From the NCBI GenBank assembly GCA_030524455.1, contig JAUNGT010000001.1:1-64000 (forward strand): a stretch of 64,000 nt of DNA, read 5' to 3'. The notes under the pieces were generated by a model that saw only the letters and a list, made by a program, of their open reading frames with translations, searched no databases and was not told the origin of the DNA. This DNA comes from Eubacteriales bacterium. Lineage in GTDB: Bacteria; Bacillota; Clostridia; Lachnospirales; Lachnospiraceae. Shown piece by piece: positions 26,889 through 35,879 of this stretch; within the stretch, counting starts at the first letter, position 1; each line of letters starts with the position of its first letter. Both the position numbers and the translations under genes were made by a program.

Positions 26889-26918
26889 AAAACGCCGCAG
26901 AGAAAAATCCCTGCGGCG
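26889..26918 (-). terminator. Attenuator hairpin 2 before the ABC exporter
   Basis: On the minus strand CGCCGCAG (26911-26918) pairs with CTGCGGCG (26893-26900) and is followed by TTTT. Its CCGCAG arm could instead pair with the CTGCGG arm of hairpin 1, so the two structures exclude each other in part. Confidence 0.65.
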
Positions 26919-26934
26919 CAGCATACAAGCCGGA

Positions 26935-26966
26935 AATAATAAAACCGCAGCCAAAGATCGCTGCGG
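26935..26966 (-). terminator. Attenuator hairpin 1 before the ABC exporter
   Basis: On the minus strand CCGCAGC (26960-26966) pairs with GCTGCGG (26945-26951), followed by TTTTATTATTT. This is a credible intrinsic terminator between the leader ORF and the exporter genes. Confidence 0.7.
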
Positions 26967-27020
26967 CCAATGTGATATCTCAAAAGCAGGAGCGCGGACC
27001 GGGCGGAAAAACGGCGCCGG

Positions 27021-27122
27021 TCAGCCCCTTGGGCCGGAGGCAATCTCTGTGTTATGGGCAGCGCCGGTATACGGCGCGGAAGCCTTGTTGATTCCCTGAA
27101 AAGCAGCTGCGAACCACAACAT
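27021..27122 (-). CDS. Leader peptide of the ABC exporter operon
   Basis: A 33-codon ORF, MLWFAAAFQG at its start and EIASGPRG at its end, preceded by a very strong AAGGAGG site 8 bases before the ATG. Its stop at 27021-27023 lies about 55 bases before terminator-like hairpin 1. The coding part itself folds (GCGCCG/CGGCGC). In Bacillus subtilis the bmrB leader peptide controls the heterodimeric exporter BmrCD through ribosome position; the same layout is seen here. The peptide sequence is not similar enough for me to name it bmrB. Confidence 0.6.
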   Translation of the reverse strand: MLWFAAAFQGINKASAPYTGAAHNTEIASGPRG

Positions 27123-27169
27123 ATGAGATACCTCCTTTCCTTTTTTATTTGTCTGTTTCGCTTACAACC

Positions 27170-27199
27170 ACCTTACCACGCGCCCGCGCGTGTTGTCAA
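27170..27199 (-). promoter_or_regulatory. Promoter of the leader-exporter operon with central palindrome
   Basis: On the minus strand TTGACA (27194-27199) and TAAGGT (27170-27175) are 18 bases apart. The spacer holds a perfect inverted repeat CACGCGC-2-GCGCGTG (27177-27192), the place where MerR-type or repressor proteins bind. Confidence 0.55.
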
Positions 27200-27205
27200 T
27201 CCCTT

Positions 27206-27766
27206 TTACAGCGAAAAAATGCCCAGGTGCTCCAGCAAAATTTTGCAGCCCATCAGCACCAAAACCACGCCGCCCAGAAGCTCGGCCAGGGCGCGGTTTT
27301 TCTCGCCGATTACGTTGCCGGCCTTTAAGCCCACGGCGGAGAGAAGGAAGGTGATAATGCCGATGAAGCTCACCGCAGGTACGATGTCCACCTGTAAAAA
27401 GGCGAAGGTGATTCCCAGCGCCAGCGCGTCGATGCTGGTGGCGACAGCCAGCGGCAGCATGGTTTTTGCGTCGAAGCAATCGCTGACCGTCTCGCAGCTC
27501 CTGGACTCCCGGATCATGTTGATGCCGATCAGGCACAGCAGGACAAAGGCGATCCAGTGGTCGATGCTGGTGATCAGGGAGGAGAAGGTGATGCCCAGCA
27601 GATAGCCTGCCAGGGGCATCAGCGCCTGGAAGCCGCCGAACCAGAGGCCGACGGTGACAGCCTGCCGCACGCTGGCGCGCCGTACGGACAGGCCCTTACA
27701 GACAGAGACGGCGAAGGCATCCATGGACAGCCCCACCGCAATGATAAACAGTTCCCATAAGCTCAT
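27206..27766 (-). CDS. mntP: Manganese efflux pump MntP
   Basis: A 186-residue membrane protein with six hydrophobic segments and the two MntP half-repeats: [15 protein letters not shown] near the N terminus and [15 protein letters not shown] in the middle, each with the membrane Asp needed for Mn2+ export. Length matches the family. It follows the CDF gene by 27 bases, so both are probably one operon. Only that short gap exists upstream, which leaves no room for the manganese riboswitch often found before mntP. Confidence 0.93.
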   Translation of the reverse strand: MSLWELFIIAVGLSMDAFAVSVCKGLSVRRASVRQAVTVGLWFGGFQALMPLAGYLLGITFSSLITSIDHWIAFVLLCLIGINMIRESRSCETVSDCFDAKTMLPLAVATSIDALALGITFAFLQVDIVPAVSFIGIITFLLSAVGLKAGNVIGEKNRALAELLGGVVLVLMGCKILLEHLGIFSL

Positions 27767-27793
27767 GATAAAAAGCCTCCTTAAAAAGTGTGA

Positions 27794-28954
27794 TTAGTTT
27801 TTATCGATGGTAACGACGGCGCAGTAGGTTGGATTGAGCCGGCGGATGCGGCCGGTCAGGTATTCCCGGATCTGGCTGTCGCTCATCTTAAAACGGAAAG
27901 GAACCACCACATCGAAAATCACGTTGGTGTGGGTCGGGCCCTTCACCGCGCGGAAATCGTGGAGCGTGATGGACGGATCCAGCTCCCGCACAAGGCTGGT
28001 CACCTGCTTTTTGAGCTCCAGCACCTGAGGGTCGTCCGTGACCACCGGATCCATGTGGATCACCGCGCTGCAGGACAGTTCCCGCTGGAGCTGCTTTTCG
28101 ATGTTGTCGATCAGGTCGTGGAGTTCCACAAAGTTGCCGTTTGCGGGTACCTCCGCGTGCAGGGAGATCATCATCCGTCCCGGCCCGTAATCGTGGACCA
28201 AAAGATCGTGGAGTCCCAGGACCTGGGGATGGGAGAGGACGATGGAGCGGATCCGCCGGACAAAGGCCGGATCCGGGGGTTGGCCCAGCAGCGGGTTTAT
28301 CGTGTCCCGCGCCGAGCCGATCCCGGATTTTAAAACAAACAGCCCGACGAGAAGACCGCACCAGCCGTCGATCATAAGGCCGGAAAGCGCTCCTGCGACG
28401 GAGGCCAAAAGAACCACAAGGGTGGAAATTGCGTCGTTGCGGGAATCCAGGGCCGTGGCCTGCATGGCAGAGCTGCCGATCCTTTTGGCGATTTGGTGGT
28501 TGTAGAGGTACATGTAAAGCTTGACCAGGACAGAGCAGGCCAGGATCAGCAGGATGACCGGATTGAATTCCGGCGCCTGGGGATGCAGGATTTTGGAGAA
28601 GGAGGAGCGGATCAGCTCGATTGCCATCAGCAGGATCAGCACGGACACCACCAGGCCGGAAAGGTACTCGATCCGTCCGTGACCGTAGGGGTGGCCTGAA
28701 TCCGCCTCCTGGCCGCTCATCTTAAAGCCGATCAGGGTGATGAGGGAGGAGCCGGCGTCGGACAGGTTGTTGAAGGCGTCCGCCGTGATGGCGATGGAGC
28801 CGCTGAAATAGCCGGCCAGCGCCTTGAAGCCAAACAGCAGGAAGTTCAAAAAAATGCCTACCGCACCGGTGAGGATGCCGTAGGCCTGACGGACTTTGGG
28901 CGCTGTATCATTGTCGTGACCGGGAATAAAGAGACGGGAAAGCAACGTTATCAT
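27794..28954 (-). CDS. Cation diffusion facilitator, probable Mn2+ exporter
   Basis: A 386-residue CDF protein: six membrane segments (about 20-220) and a cytoplasmic metal-sensing domain (about 220-386). The transport site motifs are DAFNNLSD in helix 2 and ALDSRNDA in helix 5, that is D-x3-D in helix 5, the pattern linked to Mn/Fe rather than the HxxxD of zinc CDFs. HPYGHGRIEY follows helix 2. Adjacent mntP supports manganese. GGAGGATTTTGCATCT precedes the ATG. Confidence 0.85.
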   Translation of the reverse strand: MITLLSRLFIPGHDNDTAPKVRQAYGILTGAVGIFLNFLLFGFKALAGYFSGSIAITADAFNNLSDAGSSLITLIGFKMSGQEADSGHPYGHGRIEYLSGLVVSVLILLMAIELIRSSFSKILHPQAPEFNPVILLILACSVLVKLYMYLYNHQIAKRIGSSAMQATALDSRNDAISTLVVLLASVAGALSGLMIDGWCGLLVGLFVLKSGIGSARDTINPLLGQPPDPAFVRRIRSIVLSHPQVLGLHDLLVHDYGPGRMMISLHAEVPANGNFVELHDLIDNIEKQLQRELSCSAVIHMDPVVTDDPQVLELKKQVTSLVRELDPSITLHDFRAVKGPTHTNVIFDVVVPFRFKMSDSQIREYLTGRIRRLNPTYCAVVTIDKN

Positions 28955-28992
28955 AGATGCAAAATCCTCCGGATTGTTAAGGGTGTTTTTTC

Positions 28993-29020
28993 ATTGTAGC
29001 ATCCTTTTTGACAAATGCAA
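28993..29020 (-). promoter_or_regulatory. Promoter of the CDF-mntP operon
   Basis: On the minus strand TTGCAT (29015-29020) and TACAAT (28993-28998) are 16 bases apart. The leader of about 30 bases is too short for a riboswitch. Confidence 0.6.
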
Positions 29021-29062
29021 GCGAAAGTTGAAACGAACCTTATAAAAAGTGCGTCATAGCTA

Positions 29063-29091
29063 TTGACAGTCCCTGCCCGGACATACATAAT
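29063..29091 (+). promoter_or_regulatory. Promoter of the GntR-ABC operon
   Basis: TTGACA (29063-29068) and CATAAT (29086-29091) with a 17-base spacer. Confidence 0.75.
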
Positions 29092-29095
29092 AATT

Positions 29096-29123
29096 GTATT
29101 AATATACCTGATACACTTAATAC
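29096..29123 (+). promoter_or_regulatory. Probable operator of the GntR/YtrA-type regulator
   Basis: GTATTAA (29096-29102) and TTAATAC (29117-29123) form a perfect inverted repeat just after the -10 box, in the right place for autorepression by the product of the next gene. Confidence 0.5.
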
Positions 29124-29161
29124 AGATCATACACTTGCCCAGGGAGGAAGGAAAGAAAGGC

Positions 29162-29527
29162 ATGATTATACTGGATTACCGGGATACCAGACCGCTGTAT
29201 GAGCAGATTGTGGACAAGTTCCAGACGCTGATTCTGAGCGGGGCGCTGGAGCCCAACAGCCGGATGCCGTCGGTGCGCAGCCTGGCGGTGGAGCTTGCCA
29301 TCAACCCGAACACCATTCAGCGGGCCTACAGCGAGCTGGAGCGGCAGGGCTTTTTATACACGGTCAAGGGACGGGGCAATTTTGTGGCCTACAACAGCGG
29401 TCTGCTGGATGTCCGCCGCCGGGAGATCTTTGAGCGGCTCGACAATCTGAAAAGGGAAGCGCTGGCGGTGGGGCTGACGGCACAGGAGCTGGCCGGACGG
29501 CTTCTGCAAGGAGGGAAGGATGATTGA
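29162..29527 (+). CDS. GntR family regulator, YtrA subfamily
   Basis: A 121-residue regulator with an N-terminal winged helix (about 10-75; GALEPNSRMPSVRSLAVEL and NPNTIQRAYSELERQGF) and only a short C-terminal helical tail, the YtrA type. These small repressors sit in front of ABC operons and control them. The stop overlaps the ATPase gene start by 8 bases. The ATG at 29162 is preceded by an AGGGAGGAAGG purine run. Confidence 0.93.
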   Translation: MIILDYRDTRPLYEQIVDKFQTLILSGALEPNSRMPSVRSLAVELAINPNTIQRAYSELERQGFLYTVKGRGNFVAYNSGLLDVRRREIFERLDNLKREALAVGLTAQELAGRLLQGGKDD

Positions 29528-30425
29528 ATTAAAGGAGCTGACCAAGACCTTCGGGGAGACGGAGGCGGTCAGGAGGGTGAGCGTAACGATACGGGAGGGC
29601 GCGGTGTTCGGCCTGATCGGTACCAACGGGGCGGGAAAGAGCACGCTGCTTCGGCTGACGGCGGGGATTTTAAAGCCCGACGCAGGGCTGGCCCTGGTGG
29701 ACAATATGCCGGTCTACGACAACGTGCATGCCAAGGCGAGGCTGTTTTTTATTGCGGACGAGCCCTACTTTTTTGCGGCGGCCGCGCCGAGGGATATGGA
29801 GCGCTACTACAGCAGCGTGTACCGGGAGTTTGACCGGGAGCGGTTCTATCTGTACCTGGCGAGCTTCGGTCTGGACGGAAGGCGAAGGATTTCGACCTTT
29901 TCCAAGGGGATGAAAAAGCAGCTTTCCATCATTGCCGGGCTGTGCGCCCGCACCAGATACCTGCTGTGCGACGAGACCTTCGACGGACTGGACCCGGTGA
30001 TGCGCCAGGGCGTCAAGAGCATTTTTGCAAGGGAGATGCAGGAGCGGGAGTTTACGCCGGTGATTGCCTCCCACAATCTGCGGGAGCTGGAGGATATCTG
30101 CGATCATGTGGGCCTTTTGCACCAGGGCGGCGTGCTTTTGTCCAGGGATCTGGAGGAGATGAAGTGCAACATTCAGAAGGTGCAGTGCGTGTTCGCCGAC
30201 CGGGAGGAGGAGACGCGTCTTTTAAAGCGGCTCCGTATCGTCAAGAGCGAACGGAGGGGCTCCCTTCTGACGCTGACTCTGCGGGGGCAGCGGGAGGAAA
30301 TCATCGCGATGTTTGCGGCGGCGGACTGCCTGTTTTACGAGGTGCTTCCGCTTTCCCTGGAAGAAATCTTTATCAGCGAGACGGAGGTGGAGGGCTATGA
30401 CGTCAAGAAAATTATACTGGGCTAA
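29520..30425 (+). CDS. ABC transporter ATP-binding protein, YtrB-like
   Basis: A 301-residue ATPase with Walker A GTNGAGKST (about 36-44), a signature STFSKGMKKQ in place of LSGGQ, and Walker B YLLCDETFDGLDP. The C-terminal 80 residues form an accessory domain. It drives the ABC-2 type membrane protein encoded next. The deviant signature is common in this exporter group. It overlaps both neighbours, a sign of tight coupling. Confidence 0.92.
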   Translation: MIELKELTKTFGETEAVRRVSVTIREGAVFGLIGTNGAGKSTLLRLTAGILKPDAGLALVDNMPVYDNVHAKARLFFIADEPYFFAAAAPRDMERYYSSVYREFDRERFYLYLASFGLDGRRRISTFSKGMKKQLSIIAGLCARTRYLLCDETFDGLDPVMRQGVKSIFAREMQEREFTPVIASHNLRELEDICDHVGLLHQGGVLLSRDLEEMKCNIQKVQCVFADREEETRLLKRLRIVKSERRGSLLTLTLRGQREEIIAMFAAADCLFYEVLPLSLEEIFISETEVEGYDVKKIILG

Positions 30426-32619
30426 GTGGCGGGAAAACTGCAGGCGGCGGGAGTGGACCTTTTTGCTGTGCGGTTTTGTCCTTTTGGTTGCGGGCCCTCT
30501 GGCGCTGATGGTGAACCTGACCGGGAGCCGGAACGGGTTTGCGGATACCCTCGCTTATTATGGAGGGGATGCGCAGCTGGCGCAGCAGGAGCTGCGGGAG
30601 GGGATGCTGCGGCTGTTTGGGGAAAGCGTGGGATTTTCGACGCTGCAGGCGGGGCTGGCGGCCTTCTTTGCGGTGCTGTTTGCGGTGCAGGGCTTTTGCT
30701 GGCTCTACAGCAGGCAAAAGACGGATCTGTATATGAGTGTGCCCGTATCTTTGCCGAAGCGATATGTGCTTTTGTGGGCCAACGGGATCTTTGTCTACGG
30801 GATCGCCTCCTTTGTGAGCCTTCTGCTGAGCTGGGCGGTGGGCGCCGGCTTTAGCCTGCTGTCCTCCTGGACGGCGGCCTATTCCCTGGTGGTGTGGGGG
30901 ATGAATCTGCTGGCCTTTACGGCGATGTACCATGTGGCTCTGATCGCGGCGATGCTCACCGGAAATGTGCTGACGGCGATCCTGGGCTGCAGCGTATTGT
31001 TTTTGTATGAGTCCGCGGCGCGCCTGCTTCTGGACGCTTTAAAATCCATGTTTTATTACAGCTATTGCCGGGCGGACTCCGACCGCCTGCGGGAAAGCCC
31101 GTGGCTGACGCCCTTTATCGGGTATCTGGATTTTTCCGGAGAGATCTGGTATCAGGGCGGCGGACCTGCCGTGCGGGACGGGAGCGGATGGCTGGGCCCC
31201 CTTGCCCGGGAGGCGGCGTTGCTTGCGTTTGCGGCGATTCTGGCGGGACTGGCGGCCTATTGGCTGTTTCGCCGGCGGAAAACGGAGAGCTACCAGCAGT
31301 CCGTGGTCTTTGCGCCCCTGCGGGTTGCGGCAGAGCTCTTTTTGGTGATCCCGGCCTCCGTGGCGGTGGGGATCACGGCAGGGAAGCTGGCAAACGACAG
31401 GGGAGTGTTCCTCTTCGGGGGCTGTCTGCTGGGCGCTCTTGCGGGCCATGGCCTGATCCGTCTGGTTTACAAGCGGGAGCTTACGGCTATGCTGGGCGGG
31501 AAGCTGACGGCCCTTGTCTGCCTGGCGGGCTCGCTGCTTTGCCTGTGCTTTTTTCGGTTCGACTGGGCAGGCTATGACGCTTATCTGCCGGAGCTTACGG
31601 AGCTTGCGTCCGTTTCCGTCGCCCAGGAGATGACGCCGGACAGCTTCGGCTACTATACGGAGCCGTTTTTTGGAAACGGGGTCTATCAGTCTTTGGAGGA
31701 CCGGATCCTGGAGCGGATGAATTCCGCGGAGGAGGAGACCATGGAGACGGTCCTTTCCCTGGCAAAAAAATGGAGGGAGGAGGGGATGCCGGGGGCAAAG
31801 CCCGGCACAGAGCTGTCAGATGATTCCGGCTGCTGGGTGGCGCGCTTTTCCCTCAAAAACGGGAGGCAGGTGTACCGGCGTTTCTATATGAATTATGAAG
31901 AAAACGCGGACCGGCTGGATATTTTGCTGCGGGATCCCAACTACCGGCGGGAGCGCTATCAGCTTTTCGATGAGGCCTTTCTGGAGGCGCTTGGCACAAT
32001 GCGGATCTTCTACACCGACGGCCGGGAAAGGACGCTGTTTACCGGGGAGAAGCAGAAGCTGCTGGACGCGCTGAGAAAGGACTTTGAGGGCTATGATTAT
32101 TCCCTGATCACCGGGAGCCTTCCGGTGGGAGGAGTCGAGTTTGTGCTGCAGGAATCGGAGGAGCCAAACGCTGCCAGCCTGATCTGGACCTATCCGGTTT
32201 ACGGGGACTTTGCGGACACGGCGGCAGAGCTTGCGGAGAACGGAATTTATGCGGACGGCCCCGGCGAATATGAGCCGGAGGATATTTCCGGGCTCAGCCT
32301 GTATTATTATCATTACGAAGGCATGGAGGACAGCATTTTGGGGGACGGGCAATATCCGGAGCAGGATATCACTGTCGTCTTTCGAAATGAGCAGGAGACC
32401 GGAGAGCTTCTGCGGGCCATGTATCCTTACGCGCTGAGCTATCTGGCGGGAGGAGAGTTTTGGGACATCGGGACGGACGCAAGGTTTTCCGTCTCCGCAG
32501 TCTTAAGCCAGGAGGGGCAGGAAAAGCGTTATCTGGAGCCGGACCTGCTTTTGCTGCGGGAAAAGGAGCCGGATTTTGTGGAGGAACGGGTCCGGGAGGC
32601 GGCCCAGAAACAGGACTGA
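30397..32619 (+). CDS. Large ABC-2 type membrane protein with outside domain
   Basis: A 740-residue protein. The first 400 residues hold several strong hydrophobic segments, among them FLLCGFVLLVAGPLALMV and AGLAAFFAVLFAVQGFCWLY. From about residue 400 to the end it is soluble and acidic, probably outside the cell. It is the permease partner of the preceding ATPase; the substrate is unknown. The ATG at 30397 lies inside the ATPase gene after GGAGGTGGAGG, a 29-base overlap. Confidence 0.8.
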   Translation: MTSRKLYWAKWRENCRRREWTFLLCGFVLLVAGPLALMVNLTGSRNGFADTLAYYGGDAQLAQQELREGMLRLFGESVGFSTLQAGLAAFFAVLFAVQGFCWLYSRQKTDLYMSVPVSLPKRYVLLWANGIFVYGIASFVSLLLSWAVGAGFSLLSSWTAAYSLVVWGMNLLAFTAMYHVALIAAMLTGNVLTAILGCSVLFLYESAARLLLDALKSMFYYSYCRADSDRLRESPWLTPFIGYLDFSGEIWYQGGGPAVRDGSGWLGPLAREAALLAFAAILAGLAAYWLFRRRKTESYQQSVVFAPLRVAAELFLVIPASVAVGITAGKLANDRGVFLFGGCLLGALAGHGLIRLVYKRELTAMLGGKLTALVCLAGSLLCLCFFRFDWAGYDAYLPELTELASVSVAQEMTPDSFGYYTEPFFGNGVYQSLEDRILERMNSAEEETMETVLSLAKKWREEGMPGAKPGTELSDDSGCWVARFSLKNGRQVYRRFYMNYEENADRLDILLRDPNYRRERYQLFDEAFLEALGTMRIFYTDGRERTLFTGEKQKLLDALRKDFEGYDYSLITGSLPVGGVEFVLQESEEPNAASLIWTYPVYGDFADTAAELAENGIYADGPGEYEPEDISGLSLYYYHYEGMEDSILGDGQYPEQDITVVFRNEQETGELLRAMYPYALSYLAGGEFWDIGTDARFSVSAVLSQEGQEKRYLEPDLLLLREKEPDFVEERVREAAQKQD

Positions 32620-32636
32620 TTTGGACAGGATTACCG

Positions 32637-32665
32637 AAAAACGGACGCGCTGCGTCCGTTTTTTT
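32637..32665 (+). terminator. Terminator of the GntR-ABC operon
   Basis: ACGGACGC (32641-32648) pairs with GCGTCCGT (32652-32659) and a run of seven Ts follows. Confidence 0.92.
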
Positions 32666-32686
32666 GACGCATTTTTAAAACAAAAT

Positions 32687-32739
32687 GCTTGCGCAAGCTA
32701 ATAAAACGTGGTATAGTTTATCGCAGTGATTAGCTAATC
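32687..32739 (+). promoter_or_regulatory. Promoter of Opp operon 1 flanked by two palindromes
   Basis: TTGCGC (32689-32694) and TATAGT (32712-32717) are 17 bases apart. A perfect palindrome GCTTGCGCAAGC (32687-32698) covers the -35 box and another, GATTAGCTAATC (32728-32739), lies just after the start point. Both could be regulator sites. The remaining leader to 32863 has no clear gene. Confidence 0.6.
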
Positions 32740-32863
32740 CCATGACGCATCGCTTCAAGGATGAGGTGGATGCCTGGGATTTTTATTTAGGCAAGATGTC
32801 CGCAGCAGAATGATAGGCGTATTCCACAGACGGACACGGCCGAGGAAAAGGAGTGTTGAGATT

Positions 32864-33775
32864 TTGGCAAAGTACATTGTGAAGAGAGTGCTGCTTGCGA
32901 TTCTGACCATACTGATTGTCTGTGCAATCACGTTTTTTGCGATGAATGCGATCCCGGGCGGCCCTTTCGACGGCGAGAAAGCGATTTCAGACGAGGTGCG
33001 CCGCGTGCTGGAGCAGCGGTTCAACCTGGATAAGCCGGTGTGGGAGCAGTTTATCCTGTACATGAATAACCTGCTGCACGGCGATTTCGGCGTTTCGGCC
33101 AAGACCGGACGGGAGATTCAGGTGACAATCTTTTCCTCTTTCAGCGTGTCCGCACGTCTGGGAGGCATGGCGATTGTGGTGGCGCTGATCGTCGGCGTGG
33201 TGCTGGGGAGCGTTGCCGCTTTGACGAGGAATAAGCTGCCGGACCGGCTGATTATTTTCTTCTCCACCCTGTTTACCTCCCTGCCCAGCTTCGTGCTGGG
33301 AACCCTGCTTTTGCTGGTGTTCTGTATCCAGTTAAAATGGGTGCCGGTGTGGAGCCCTACCGAACAGAATTATGTGCTGCCGGTGATCGCGCTGGCGGCT
33401 TATCCCATGGCCTACATTACCCGTCTGACCAAGACGAGCATGCTGGACGCGCTGGGACAGGATTATGTCCGCACGGCGAGGGCAAAGGGAGTGGCGCAGT
33501 GGAAGGTGATTTTTAAGCATACCCTGCGCAACGCCCTGATTCCGGTGGTGACCTATGTGGGCCCGATGACGGCCTCCATCCTGACCGGTTCCCTTGTGGT
33601 GGAGTCCATCTTTACCATCGGCGGCCTGGGCGCCAAGTTCGTGGACGGCATCACCAACCGCGACTATCCGATGATTATGGGCACCACAATTTTCCTGGCG
33701 GTGCTGATGACGACCATGATGCTGGTCACCGATATCGTTTACAAGCTGATCGACCCCAGAATTACCCTGGAATAA
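32864..33775 (+). CDS. oppB: Peptide ABC transporter permease, OppB type (operon 1)
   Basis: A 303-residue permease with six membrane segments. The AKYIVKRVLLAILTILIVC start, PGGPFDGEK, DKPVWEQFILYMNNLLHGDFG and the EAA-like loop RTARAKGVAQWKVIFKHTLRNALIP are typical of OppB/DppB. A TTG start at 32864 is inferred because AAAAGGAG precedes it and no ATG fits. It heads a complete oppBCDF-A operon. Confidence 0.92.
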   Translation: MAKYIVKRVLLAILTILIVCAITFFAMNAIPGGPFDGEKAISDEVRRVLEQRFNLDKPVWEQFILYMNNLLHGDFGVSAKTGREIQVTIFSSFSVSARLGGMAIVVALIVGVVLGSVAALTRNKLPDRLIIFFSTLFTSLPSFVLGTLLLLVFCIQLKWVPVWSPTEQNYVLPVIALAAYPMAYITRLTKTSMLDALGQDYVRTARAKGVAQWKVIFKHTLRNALIPVVTYVGPMTASILTGSLVVESIFTIGGLGAKFVDGITNRDYPMIMGTTIFLAVLMTTMMLVTDIVYKLIDPRITLE

Positions 33776-33790
33776 AGAAAGGAGGCAGAC

Positions 33791-34873
33791 ATGAGCAGCG
33801 AAATGAATACAAACGACAAGATGCCCAAAAAGTCTCCTTTGAGCTTCCAGATCGACTTAAAGAAGTTTGAGAAGGCGACGGACGAGGAGAAGAGGCAGCA
33901 GGATGTGATGAGCGAATCCGTTTCCTTTTTCAAGGACGGTATGCGCAAGCTGATGAAGAACCCCCTGGCGATGGGAAGCATCGTCGTGCTGATCCTGATT
34001 ATCGCGACGATCCTGATCGTCCCCCATGTGGTACCCTATAAATATTCCCAGATTATCACGGTCAACGGCTCCCGCGACAAGACGGCGGCCAACATGGCGC
34101 CCTTTCAGTACTCCGAGAAGGAGCAGGCCTATATCGACGAGGGCGGCGAGGTGTTCCCCCATATCATGGGAACCGACAGCATGGGCCGCGACTATTTTAT
34201 CCGCGTGATTTACGGAACCCGGGTGTCCCTGACGGTGGGCCTGTTCGCAGCCATCATCGTGCTGGTGATCGGCGTGGTTTACGGCAGCGTTTCCGGTTAT
34301 TTCGGCGGAAAGGTGGATCTGGTGATGATGCGTATCGTGGATATCATCTATTCCCTGCCGGACATGCTGATGGTGGTGCTTTTGTCCGTGGTGCTGCGGG
34401 AGGCGCTGAGTGTGGACGCGTTCCCGTTTCTGCAGAAGGTGGGCACGAACATGATTTCCATGTTTATCGTGTTCGCACTGCTGTACTGGACCGGCATGGC
34501 CCGCATGGTGCGCGGTCAGATTCTGACGGTCAAGCAAAATGAGTATGTGCTGGCGGCGAGAGTCAGCGGCGCGAAGGCGGGACGGATCATCCGCCGTCAC
34601 ATCCTGCCCAACATCGTCAGCGTGATCATCATCGCGGCGGCGCTGCAGATTCCCTCCGCGATCTTTACCGAGAGCTTTCTGAGCTTTATCGGCCTGGGCG
34701 TACAGGCGCCCATGCCTTCCCTGGGTTCTCTGGCCAACGAGGCGAGAGCCGGCCTGACCCAGTATCCCTACAAGCTGCTGTTCCCTGCCGGCATGATCGG
34801 ACTGATCACACTGGCGTTTAATCTGCTGGGCGACGGCCTGCGGGATGCGTTTGATCCGAAGCTGAGGAGGTAA
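33791..34873 (+). CDS. oppC: Peptide ABC transporter permease, OppC type (operon 1)
   Basis: A 360-residue permease. A cytoplasmic N terminus of about 55 residues leads to helix 1, then an outside loop of about 70 residues ending in the family motif MGTDSMGRD, then the five-helix core with the loop AARVSGAKAGRIIRRHILPN. AAAGGAGG precedes the ATG. It serves as an ordinary-length comparison for the OppC of operon 2, whose loop is far longer. Confidence 0.94.
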   Translation: MSSEMNTNDKMPKKSPLSFQIDLKKFEKATDEEKRQQDVMSESVSFFKDGMRKLMKNPLAMGSIVVLILIIATILIVPHVVPYKYSQIITVNGSRDKTAANMAPFQYSEKEQAYIDEGGEVFPHIMGTDSMGRDYFIRVIYGTRVSLTVGLFAAIIVLVIGVVYGSVSGYFGGKVDLVMMRIVDIIYSLPDMLMVVLLSVVLREALSVDAFPFLQKVGTNMISMFIVFALLYWTGMARMVRGQILTVKQNEYVLAARVSGAKAGRIIRRHILPNIVSVIIIAAALQIPSAIFTESFLSFIGLGVQAPMPSLGSLANEARAGLTQYPYKLLFPAGMIGLITLAFNLLGDGLRDAFDPKLRR

Positions 34874-34877
34874 TGAC

Positions 34878-35875
<998 letters not shown>

Positions 35876-35879
<4 letters not shown>

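Noticed and set aside
27767-27793. Manganese riboswitch (yybP-ykoY) before mntP
   Set aside because: Only 27 bases separate mntP from the CDF gene, and the CDF leader itself is about 30 bases.
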